From Streptomyces sp. NRRL B-3428 (GTDB lineage: Bacteria; Actinomycetota; Actinomycetes; Streptomycetales; Streptomycetaceae), in contig JOGW01000004.1 of assembly GCA_000721375.1 (NCBI GenBank), positions 124,001 to 188,000 on the forward strand: a stretch of 64,000 bases of DNA. The letters run 5' to 3'. Of this stretch, positions 15,858-22,944 are shown piece by piece. Position 1 is the stretch's first letter. Each line of letters opens with the position of its first letter. The notes under the pieces were generated by a model. The model worked only from the letters and a program-made list of their open reading frames with translations. It did no database searches and had not been told where the DNA came from. The translations under genes and the position numbers were made by a program.

Positions 15858-18029
15858 ATGCCGGTCACCATCGTCCCGCGCCATGTGTGGGCCCCGTTCG
15901 TCGGGCCGGCGCACCATACACACGCCGCTTCACCGCCGGCCTCCAGCGATCCCCCGCGCCTGTGGAACCCGGGCGCGGGCGGAGTGGTGATCCACCACCG
16001 CGGCTCGGGCAACTCCGGTCTGGACACGGAGGTGAAGTGCATGCAGGACGTCGCCACGACCTACCTGAGCGGTCGTGGCGACGGCGGGCCCGACGACGAC
16101 GGCGTGCCCACGGACATCCTGTACAACTTCCTGGTCTGCCCGCACGGCGAGATCTACGAAGGCCGGGGTTACCAGCGCGGGGAGGCCAACGGGGCGGATC
16201 CCTACCAGGGGATGAGCTCCAACGGGAGCTTCTACTCGATCTGCGCGCTGATGCGATCCGACGACGTCGCCACCGAGCCCATGCTCCGCTCGATCCGGGC
16301 ACTCATCGCGCATCTGCGCGCCGAAGCCCCCCGTACCGCGGGCGACTTGATCCTGCCGCACTCCGCGACCTACGCGGACACGGAGTGCCCGGGCAACCTC
16401 CACATGTACGCGAAGCAAGGTTCGACGATCGATCCCGACGTCCCCTGGCGGGGCCTCGGCGACATCTTCGTCTACAAGGCACAGCGCTGGGTGAACGAGA
16501 CGTACGCAGGTGTGGCCCCCGGTTATCTGCGCTGCTCGGAGACGGGCTACCCCGGGTGGTCGACCGTCCTGTCGCTCACCCAGGGCCTCCAGCACGAACT
16601 CGGTATCTCCCCCACCGTGCAGAGTTACGGGCCGGGCACCTTCACCGCGGTGAAGAACCGCAACAGGCTGCCCACCGAGGAACAGACCCCGAACATCGTG
16701 GCGATCTACAACAGCGCGCTGTGGTGCAAGGGTTACTGGACCTCGCGGGCCCTGGGCGCATGGAACTCCGACTCGGAGACCGCCCTGAGCAAGGTGTACG
16801 CCGACGCCGGTCTGTCCTGGGACGACCCGGTCAGACGCCGGAACATGTGGCCGCATGTGTCCAAAGCACTGCTGCGCATGGACCAGTTCCGGCTGGTACC
16901 GCAGGGCGACATCAACATCAGGAACGTCCAGCAGTGGCTCAACTCCCGTTACGTGGCCGGGGTCGCGATCCCCGCCATGGGTCTGGTGCCGTGCGACGGC
17001 ATCTACTCGCGGGACGTCCAGCAGGGCTTCATGATGGGCATCCAGTACGAACTGGGCATCGCCCCCGGATCGATCAACGGCTACTTCGGGCCGGGCACAC
17101 AGGCGGGGCTGAAGGGCAAGGGATCCGAGACCCTCAGCGGCGACCTGCGCCGTCTGTTCCGCGCCGGGTGCTACTTCAACTCGCCCACCATCCTGGCCAA
17201 CGGCGCACCGCTGATGTACCGGCCCGAGGACATCGACACGGACGTGGCCACGGCCACGCACCTGGAATGGCTGCGGTCCTTCCAGGAGTTCTCGCAGATC
17301 CCCGTCACCGCCCGCAACGACTACACCACCTGGGCCCAGCTGCTCGTCTCCAGCGGCGACACCGACCGGCCCGCAACAGGCTGCGACTGCATCACCGAGA
17401 TCACCGCCGAGCGCGGTGCGGCCCTGTACGCCGCCGGCTACCGGATCGTGGGCCGCTACCTCGACGAGCATCTGCCCCCGGGCGACCCGTCCTACCTGGG
17501 CAAGGCCCTCAAACCGGGGGAACCGCAGCGGATCATCGACGCGGGGCTGCGGCTGTATCCGCTCTTCCAGTACAACGGCACGCAACTGGCCAACTTCACC
17601 TACGAAAAGGGCCTGGACCAGGGCAGGAAGGCACACGGCAAGGCCGTCGAGCACGGCATCGGCGCCGGTACGTGCATCTATTTCGCCGTCGACTACGACG
17701 CACTGGACATCGATATCGACAGCAACGTCCTGCCGTACTTCCGCGGGGTGAAGGACGGTCTGGCCGAGCTGGGCGGACGTTACGAGTTCGGGGTCTACGG
17801 CTCCCGCAACGTGTGCATCCGGGTCTCCCACGAAGGCGGCGCACGCTGGTCGTTCGTCTCGGGGATGTCCTGGGGATTCTCCGGAAACCTCGGCTTCCCG
17901 CTGCCGGCGAACTGGTCGTTCAACCAAATCCGCGAGTACACGTTCCAGCCGGGGTGGGGTCTTGACCACAACATCTGGCGCAGCGGTGCGGACCCTGGTG
18001 TCTCGTCCGTGGAAGGAAGCCTCCCATGA
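15858..18029 (+). CDS. Multidomain cell-wall hydrolase: amidase, two peptidoglycan-binding-like modules, DUF1906 glycoside-hydrolase-like domain
   Basis: 723 aa. Residues 40-190 are an amidase_2/PGRP domain with the zinc set His46 or 47 (VVIHHRGS), His168 (LPHSATYADTECPG) and Cys177, and a Tyr in ILYNF. Residues 200-480 contain two related modules, each ending in a YGPGT or FGPGT turn (HELGISPTVQSYGPGT; YELGIAPGSINGYFGPGT). From about 508 to the end is a DUF1906 (Rv2525c-like) TIM-barrel domain with IYFAVDYDA. Together these suggest cleavage of the stem-peptide amide plus a glycan-directed activity. No signal peptide is seen after the ATG at 15858, although both neighbours are exported, so its route out is unexplained. 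The stop overlaps the next start by 4 bases. Confidence 0.85.
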   Translation: MPVTIVPRHVWAPFVGPAHHTHAASPPASSDPPRLWNPGAGGVVIHHRGSGNSGLDTEVKCMQDVATTYLSGRGDGGPDDDGVPTDILYNFLVCPHGEIYEGRGYQRGEANGADPYQGMSSNGSFYSICALMRSDDVATEPMLRSIRALIAHLRAEAPRTAGDLILPHSATYADTECPGNLHMYAKQGSTIDPDVPWRGLGDIFVYKAQRWVNETYAGVAPGYLRCSETGYPGWSTVLSLTQGLQHELGISPTVQSYGPGTFTAVKNRNRLPTEEQTPNIVAIYNSALWCKGYWTSRALGAWNSDSETALSKVYADAGLSWDDPVRRRNMWPHVSKALLRMDQFRLVPQGDINIRNVQQWLNSRYVAGVAIPAMGLVPCDGIYSRDVQQGFMMGIQYELGIAPGSINGYFGPGTQAGLKGKGSETLSGDLRRLFRAGCYFNSPTILANGAPLMYRPEDIDTDVATATHLEWLRSFQEFSQIPVTARNDYTTWAQLLVSSGDTDRPATGCDCITEITAERGAALYAAGYRIVGRYLDEHLPPGDPSYLGKALKPGEPQRIIDAGLRLYPLFQYNGTQLANFTYEKGLDQGRKAHGKAVEHGIGAGTCIYFAVDYDALDIDIDSNVLPYFRGVKDGLAELGGRYEFGVYGSRNVCIRVSHEGGARWSFVSGMSWGFSGNLGFPLPANWSFNQIREYTFQPGWGLDHNIWRSGADPGVSSVEGSLP

Positions 18030-18703
18030 TCACCAGAAGACATTTCATCGGCGCCGCGGCCGGCGCCGGCGTGCTCGTCGTCGCCGGCCACACCCCTGCC
18101 ACCGCGGCCCCGTCCACCACACCCGCCTCACCCGGCACTTGGGAAGGGGACATCTCCGCGAACGGCTGGCGTATCGATCCCGCAGCCGTCTCCGGACACC
18201 GTGTCGAGGGCTCGAACGCCACGCTCGCGCTGCACGGCTCCGCGGCCGTCGTCCTGCTGCACGTGGCCCGACGCTGGCACTACGAGATCGCGCCGCTCGA
18301 CACGGGTGAAGGAGGGGGCGCCACCGGCCACACCGAGGACCGGCGGGTCGCGGCCGACTTCGAGTCCAACCACCTCTCGGGCTCAGCCGTCGCCCTGCAC
18401 CCCACCGCCTACCCGATCCGCGGCTCCGAAGGACTGTGGCCGCACCAGGAAGCGATCGTGCGCGACATACTCGCCGACTGCGAAGGCGTCGTGACCTGGG
18501 GCGGCGACCTGACGCCGGCCAAGGTCTCCCACTTCCACATCGAGGTCCGGCCGGAATCGCGCGCTCTGCGGCAGGTCGTCCGCAGGCTCGACACCACCCG
18601 TTTCCGCGACAGTCAGACAGCGTCACCGGGTGCCGTACGAGATCCGGCCGAAGCAGGCCGTCGTGAGCGAGCGCGGCGTCTGGAACGTGCACAGAAGCAC
18701 TGA
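18026..18703 (+). CDS. Tat-exported M15-peptidase-like protein, probably catalytically dead
   Basis: 225 aa. The N-terminus MITRRHFIGAAAGAGVLVVAG is a twin-arginine signal. Residues 110-175 follow the peptidase M15 (VanY/CwlK-like) outline: SNHLSGSAVAL, then ADCEGVVTWGGDL and SHFHIEV. In active members the first motif is SxHxxGxAxD and the last is D/E-x-x-H. Here the zinc-ligand Asp is Ala123 and the catalytic acid is Lys166, while His116 and His169 remain. So the fold is probably kept but peptidase activity lost, unless unusual residues substitute. The start lies in the ATGA overlap with the amidase gene. It may act as a binding or accessory subunit of the module. Confidence 0.72.
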   Translation: MITRRHFIGAAAGAGVLVVAGHTPATAAPSTTPASPGTWEGDISANGWRIDPAAVSGHRVEGSNATLALHGSAAVVLLHVARRWHYEIAPLDTGEGGGATGHTEDRRVAADFESNHLSGSAVALHPTAYPIRGSEGLWPHQEAIVRDILADCEGVVTWGGDLTPAKVSHFHIEVRPESRALRQVVRRLDTTRFRDSQTASPGAVRDPAEAGRRERARRLERAQKH

Positions 18704-18813
18704 GCCGTACGCCGCCGGCGCCCTTGCGCTCAAGGGCGCCGGCGGAGTCCTCAATGGGGTGCGGGGAGCCGTGGGCCGTCGCGACACAGCACTCTTGTCA
18801 ATTTCGAATTCCG

Positions 18814-18840
18814 TTGCGAATATGCTGATCTGCTACGCAA
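18814..18840 (+). promoter_or_regulatory. AT-rich inverted repeat upstream of the split-barrel flavoprotein gene
   Basis: TTGCG and CGCAA arms (18814-18818, 18836-18840) flank a central AT-rich stretch that includes TATGCT (18821-18826), a possible -10 element. A TTGTCA at 18795 is 20 bases upstream, longer than ideal. The block stands out from its GC-rich surroundings and could be a promoter with an operator. Weak evidence. Confidence 0.3.
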
Positions 18841-18863
18841 ACAGTCGCACAGGCGAGGTTGGC

Positions 18864-19526
18864 ATGACGGAAATCGCAGTCTCGGAGCGCACTCGGCATC
18901 GCCGTATGAAGGAGAACGCGAGCACGAGCAAGGCAGACCTCGACGCGATCCTGGCGGCCGGGTTCGTCTGCCATCTGGGGATCGTCGTGGACGGCACCCC
19001 GATGGTCGTCCCGACCGTCTACGGCGCCACGTCCGACGCGATCTACTTCCACGGTTCGGTGGCCAGCCGCAGCCTCAGCCAGGCTCCCCAGCCCGAGGTG
19101 TGCGTCACGGTCACGCAGGTCGACGGCCTGATCCTCGCCCGCTCGGTCTTCGAGCACGGTGTGAACTACCGCTGCGTGATGATCTACGGCACACCGGTCG
19201 CAGTCACCGGGGACGAGAAGCTCGAGGGCCTGCGCGTACTCACCGAGCAGTGCGCCCCCGGCCAGTGGGACTACGCCCGCCGCCCCAACCGCAAGGAGCT
19301 GGCCGCCACCACGCTGCTCAAGCTGCCCCTTGACGAGGTCTCCGTCAAGATCGCCGCCGGCCCGCCCGACGACGGGGACAGCCCGGACGCCGCGCTGGGC
19401 CTGTGGGCCGGCAACCTCCCCATCAGCTCCGCATACGGAACTCCCGTACCCGCGCCCGAAGTTCCCGCGGGATCGCCCGTCCCGGGCCACATCGCCGCGA
19501 TGCGACCGGGCGCCGCACCACGCTGA
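18864..19526 (+). CDS. Pyridoxamine 5'-phosphate oxidase-like FMN-binding split-barrel protein
   Basis: 220 aa. The split-barrel core is clear: FVCHLGIVVDGTPMVVPTVYGATSDAIYFHGSVASRSL, then VCVTVTQVDGLILARSVFEHGVNYRCVMIYGTPVAV. This matches the NimA-like/DUF385-type group that binds FMN, F420 or heme. The ATG at 18864 is preferred over longer in-frame starts because GAGG ends 5 bases upstream and the AT-rich promoter-like block lies just before it. The C-terminal 50 residues are Pro/Ala/Gly-rich and probably disordered. Physiological substrate unknown; likely a cytoplasmic reductase or cofactor-binding protein. Confidence 0.82.
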   Translation: MTEIAVSERTRHRRMKENASTSKADLDAILAAGFVCHLGIVVDGTPMVVPTVYGATSDAIYFHGSVASRSLSQAPQPEVCVTVTQVDGLILARSVFEHGVNYRCVMIYGTPVAVTGDEKLEGLRVLTEQCAPGQWDYARRPNRKELAATTLLKLPLDEVSVKIAAGPPDDGDSPDAALGLWAGNLPISSAYGTPVPAPEVPAGSPVPGHIAAMRPGAAPR

Positions 19527-19554
19527 GAGGCGGCCCTTCGGCCGTGCCGTGCGC

Positions 19555-20259
19555 TCAGCGAGGTGCCAGCAACCGGAACACGTTGCCGTCGGGGTCCGCC
19601 AGGAGCATCACGCCGTCGACGACGTCGAGCCGCTTCGCTCCCAGGGAGACCAGACGCTCGGACTCCGCCTCCTGATCGCCTTCCGCCACGAGGTCGAAGT
19701 GCAGGTCCTTGCCCGCGTCCGGCATCAGGGGCGGACCGCCCCACGTGATCTTCGTGCCGCCGTCCGGCGACTGGATCGCGGTCTCCTCGTTCTCGTCCCA
19801 GACCAGCGGCCAGCCGAGGGCCTCGCTCCAGAAGTAGCCCACCGCCTGCGAACCGTCGCCGGCGAGCGCCCCGATGAAGCCGCAGCCCGCGAGGAAGTTG
19901 TTGCCCGGCTCGATGACGCAGAACTCGTTGCCCTCCGGGTCGGAGAGCACCACGTTGGGCGCGTCGGGTCCCTGACCGATGTCGGTGTGCTGTCCGCCAT
20001 GCTCCAACACCCGGGCGACGGTGGCCTGCTGGTCTTCCGGCGAGGTGCTGGTCAGATCGAAATGCGCACGGTTCTGGTCCAGCTTCTGCGCCTGGCTGCG
20101 ACGGAAGCCGACGCGATAGCCGGCGTCGTTGCCCGACAGCAGAGTGACGCCGTCATACGCGTCGTCCGCGCGCTCCAGGCCCAGGACGCCGGACCAGAAG
20201 TCCGCAAGGCGCTCGGGTTCGTGGGCGTCGAAGGAGATCGCGAAAAGTCGGCTGCTCAT
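19555..20259 (-). CDS. Two-domain VOC (glyoxalase-like) protein
   Basis: 234 aa with two vicinal-oxygen-chelate modules: residues 1-118 (RLFAISFDAHEPERLADFWSGVLG ... NVVLSDPEGNEFCVIEP) and 125-234 (ALAGDGSQAVGYFWSEALG ... VMLLADPDGNVFRLLAP). The repeated DPEGN/DPDGN turns are typical. The family includes dioxygenases, resistance proteins and antigen CFP32-like members; no specific role can be given. The ATG at 20259 starts the conserved strand. It converges with the split-barrel gene, leaving only 28 bases between stops. Confidence 0.82.
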   Translation of the reverse strand: MSSRLFAISFDAHEPERLADFWSGVLGLERADDAYDGVTLLSGNDAGYRVGFRRSQAQKLDQNRAHFDLTSTSPEDQQATVARVLEHGGQHTDIGQGPDAPNVVLSDPEGNEFCVIEPGNNFLAGCGFIGALAGDGSQAVGYFWSEALGWPLVWDENEETAIQSPDGGTKITWGGPPLMPDAGKDLHFDLVAEGDQEAESERLVSLGAKRLDVVDGVMLLADPDGNVFRLLAPR

Positions 20260-20424
20260 GGCGCCCCGCATCCTCGGTCCTGCGGGCACCAGCTGTCGTC
20301 CTGATACCCGGTGTCGGCTGTGTGCGCCGGTCGGCGCCTCGAACGCGGATCCTAGAGGCCGTGCCGGCCTTGTGCAGCCGAATATTCCCCTACGTGAACC
20401 ACTCCGGCCGCCCGGGACCGACCC

Positions 20425-21342
20425 TCACTTCACCTGGGGAATGACGCGCTCACCGAAGAGCGCGGCCTGCGCGAGGAACTCCGCGCGGGTCCTGGCCGGC
20501 AGAGCGATCGTGACTCCCGTGACCCCGGCGGTCGCCTGCTCGGCCAGGTCCTCGACCACGGCGTCGGCGTCGATGTCCGCGCCGGCGAACATGCTCAGCC
20601 CCCGCGGCATGAAGGTGACGTCGACAGGATCGGTGCGGCCCACCGACTCGGCGTACTCCCGCAGGTAGTCGAGCCGTTCGCGCAGATCGGCGAGCGTCTC
20701 GATACCCGGTGTGCGCAGGCTCTTGGAGGCCTTGGCGGGAGCGGGCATCGGAAGCCAGCCGTCGCCGAGGTCGACCACGCGGCGGATCGCCCGCCGGCTG
20801 TTGCCGCCGATCCAGACCGGTATCCGCTCCTGCACGGGCCGGGGCAGCATGGTGTTGCCCGCAGCCGCGTATCCGGATCCCTCGAAGACCACGGACTCCC
20901 CGCTCCAGGCGGCCCTCATGGCGCGCAGCGCCTCGTCGAGCCGGTCGTTGCGCTCGGCGAAGTCGGCGCCCAGGGCCGCGAATTCGGGTTCCAGGTAGCC
21001 CGCGCCCACCCCCAGGATGACGCGGCCGCCGGAGAGCGCGTCCAGGGTCGAGATCATCTTGGCCGAGACGAAGGGATTGCGGTACGCGGGCACGAACAGG
21101 TTCGTGTGCAGCCGCAGCGTCGAGGTCGCGGCCGCCGCGAACGACAGCGCCACCATGGGGTCCAGGGTGTGGTGCCCGCCGCGCGCGAGCCACTGGTCGC
21201 CGGGGAAGGGATGGTCGGTCACGAAGGCCGCGTCGAATCCCGCGGCCTCGGCCGCACGCGCCATCTCCATCACCGCGTCGGCGCCGACCAGGTCCGCGCC
21301 TGCGTCCACCATGTGCGTCGGGAGCCCCACCGAGAAGAACAT
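20425..21342 (-). CDS. LLM-class, probably F420-dependent, oxidoreductase
   Basis: 305 aa of the bacterial luciferase-like monooxygenase fold. Diagnostic segments: AEAAGFDAAFVTDHPFPG, DPMVALSFAAAATSTLRLHTNLFVPAYRNPFVSAKMISTLD, GRVILGVGAGYLEPEFAALG, and VWIGGNSRRAIRRVVDLGDGWLPMP. These match the TIGR03619-type F420-dependent family common in actinobacteria. It should be cytoplasmic and reduce or oxidise a small organic molecule with F420H2 or FMNH2. No partner gene is adjacent, so the substrate is unknown. It lies 165 bases downstream of the VOC gene start on the same strand. Confidence 0.88.
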   Translation of the reverse strand: MFFSVGLPTHMVDAGADLVGADAVMEMARAAEAAGFDAAFVTDHPFPGDQWLARGGHHTLDPMVALSFAAAATSTLRLHTNLFVPAYRNPFVSAKMISTLDALSGGRVILGVGAGYLEPEFAALGADFAERNDRLDEALRAMRAAWSGESVVFEGSGYAAAGNTMLPRPVQERIPVWIGGNSRRAIRRVVDLGDGWLPMPAPAKASKSLRTPGIETLADLRERLDYLREYAESVGRTDPVDVTFMPRGLSMFAGADIDADAVVEDLAEQATAGVTGVTIALPARTRAEFLAQAALFGERVIPQVK

Positions 21343-21376
21343 CCCCGGAAGGTATCTGACGCTGCGTCAGTTGTCA

Positions 21377-21412
21377 GTACCGCTGCCCGTACCGCTGCCC
21401 GTACCGCTGTCG
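21377..21412 (+). repeat. Three tandem 12-bp repeats
   Basis: GTACCGCTGCCC at 21377-21388 and 21389-21400, and a diverged third copy at 21401-21412. They sit between the nitrobindin stop and the LLM gene start. Possibly polymerase slippage; no function evident. Confidence 0.7.
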
Positions 21413-21419
21413 GGACCGG

Positions 21420-21965
21420 TCAAGCATCCTGGCGCCGCAGGCTCACTCCGAGGTGGTGCTGCAACGGCTGTCCCACGGCCGCCAGATCGTGCACGAAGTC
21501 CAGCGTCACGCCGTCGGTGAGCGAGTACCGGCGCCGCGTGGCCGTCACCTCCTTGGCCGTGGGCGTCAACGCCACTGTGTGCGAGGCGAGTTCGGCGAGC
21601 CCTTCGCCGACGCTGCCGACCATCACCTCGACGAGGCCGGTGGGCTGGGTGATCAGCGCCTCCACACGGCCCTCGGGCTGCACCCGCCACCAGCCGCTCT
21701 CGCGTGCGGCGGGCCGCAGCGGACCGTCCTGCCCGTCGATCAGCCAGGCCCTCGCCTCGTAGCGCAGAAAGGGCCGGCCGTCGTGCGAGAAGGTCACTTC
21801 CTGTGCGTACGAGAAGTCGTCCGCCAGCGTTGGATAAGTGCCGCGCCCCCGCCCCCGCCAGGTCCCGAGGAGCCACAGCACGGGCTTCAGCTGGTCGTGC
21901 GCCTGTGGCGCGCTGTCGGGGCTCGCCGCTTCGGAGTACGGGTACGCGGGGACGTGATCGGACAC
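21420..21965 (-). CDS. Nitrobindin-like heme-binding beta-barrel (peroxynitrite isomerase type)
   Basis: 181 aa. It has the nitrobindin/FABP-like signature [16 protein letters not shown] (about residues 31-46), the following [24 protein letters not shown], and a C-terminal HHLGVSLRR whose His is the likely proximal heme ligand. Known relatives bind ferric heme in a ten-strand barrel and isomerise peroxynitrite to nitrate. The start is a GTG at 21965 with AAGGGAG upstream. No membrane or export signal. Probably nitrosative or oxidative stress protection; there is no operon partner beyond the nearby redox genes. Confidence 0.87.
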   Translation of the reverse strand: MSDHVPAYPYSEAASPDSAPQAHDQLKPVLWLLGTWRGRGRGTYPTLADDFSYAQEVTFSHDGRPFLRYEARAWLIDGQDGPLRPAARESGWWRVQPEGRVEALITQPTGLVEVMVGSVGEGLAELASHTVALTPTAKEVTATRRRYSLTDGVTLDFVHDLAAVGQPLQHHLGVSLRRQDA

Positions 21966-22027
21966 GGGGTCGCTCCCTTGGAGTGCGGTCGTCCCGGAAG
22001 CCTAGGGCCTCAGCGGGGCGTTCCTGC

Positions 22028-22447
22028 TCACTTCAACGTGAGCAGTGCCGTGACGGGAACGGCTTCGGTCAAGATCTCCCGCGCCGTCTCCCACTCATCG
22101 GGCCGCGCCTCGGCGTACGCGTGCCAGCCGGAGACCACGACGACGGTGCCCGGAGCCAGGTCGCCGAGACTGTCGGCGAGCGCGTCCCAGTTGCGTCCGA
22201 ACCAGGAGGGGAAGGCGAGCGTCCGGGCACATGCGCTCAAGAACCCCGCCTTGTCCGTGACCTCGGTCAGATCGAGCACATGCAGCGGAACCTCGGAGCC
22301 ACGCGCCGCCTCGGCCAGCGCCGCGAGCGGCTCCGGCCGGCCGGCCCACCGACCGGGCGGGCAACCGCCACCGCCACCGCCACCACTGTCACTGTCACCG
22401 CCCGAAGCGCCGGACTCGCCACCGGCCGCACTGGAACCGCGCGTCAT
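22028..22447 (-). CDS. Barstar-family RNase inhibitor with Gly-rich N-terminal tail
   Basis: 139 aa. Residues about 50-139 are a barstar domain: PLHVLDLTEVTDKAGFLSACARTLAFPSWFGRNWDALADSLGDL, where the FGRNWDAL segment carries the acidic and aromatic residues that plug the RNase active site. The first 45 residues are a Ser/Gly-rich low-complexity tail not found in classical barstar. The ATG at 22447 overlaps the stop of the RNase gene (ATGA), so the two are co-translated. It should neutralise in the cytoplasm any RNase not yet exported. It is the dedicated antidote of the adjacent RNase. Confidence 0.88.
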   Translation of the reverse strand: MTRGSSAAGGESGASGGDSDSGGGGGGGCPPGRWAGRPEPLAALAEAARGSEVPLHVLDLTEVTDKAGFLSACARTLAFPSWFGRNWDALADSLGDLAPGTVVVVSGWHAYAEARPDEWETAREILTEAVPVTALLTLK

Positions 22448-22854
22448 CGCAGGACCGCCTTGAACGTGTCGTAGTGATCGTCCGTGTAGAAGAACTCGCC
22501 GCCCCGGCCCGTCACGATACGGCGCGCGCCACGATCGCGTTCGCCCGGTGTGCGGACCGTGTACTCGCGGTAGTAGCCGCGCTTGTGCCGCGGCAGGACC
22601 CGCTCGTAGTTGCCGAAGGTGGCGCCGTCCTTGTCGTACGGGAAGGGCCCGCCGGAGTCGATCAGACGCAGGGTCCGCCGCGCCTCGGGCGGCAGGGACG
22701 CCTCCGTGACGGTGGCGAAGCCCTCGGCCCACCCCGGGGCGCTCGACGACGACGGTGGCGCACTCGCGGCACGCTCGGGGGCGGTGGAGCACCCCACGAG
22801 CAGGAGGGCGCACAGCACCCCCACCAGGAGCCTGAACACGTACGGGCGGCGCAT
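22444..22854 (-). CDS. Guanyl-specific RNase (RNase Sa/barnase type) with lipoprotein signal
   Basis: 136 aa. The N-terminus MRRPYVFRLLVGVLCALLLVGC ends in a lipobox with Cys22, so the enzyme is probably membrane-anchored on the outer surface and not freely secreted like RNase Sa. The catalytic domain (about 50-136) is close to RNase Sa: LPPEARRTLRLIDSGGPFPY, the general-base Glu in YYREYTV, the Arg in RRIVTG, and the His in TDDHYDTF are all kept, so it should be active. The overlapping barstar gene gives immunity. Possible roles are nutrient scavenging, competition or phage defence. It diverges from the DNA ligase gene. Confidence 0.88.
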   Translation of the reverse strand: MRRPYVFRLLVGVLCALLLVGCSTAPERAASAPPSSSSAPGWAEGFATVTEASLPPEARRTLRLIDSGGPFPYDKDGATFGNYERVLPRHKRGYYREYTVRTPGERDRGARRIVTGRGGEFFYTDDHYDTFKAVLR

Positions 22855-22944
22855 GCGCCCGATGCTGCCACGGACGAAAGCCCGTCGCCGGTCGAAGGCC
22901 GCTGAACGCCTGCGTCCTGTGCCGGGCTGGTGGACGATGAAGGC

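Noticed and set aside
15930..17969. 679-codon minus-strand frame opposite the amidase gene
   Set aside because: Antisense shadow; the plus strand has full domain structure and a 4-base overlap with the next gene.
18795..18826. Firm sigma-70-type promoter TTGTCA/TATGCT
   Set aside because: The 20-base spacer is too long for confidence, so it is listed only as a weak regulatory region.
21377..21412. CRISPR-like array
   Set aside because: Units are directly adjacent 12-mers with no spacers; simple tandem repetition only.
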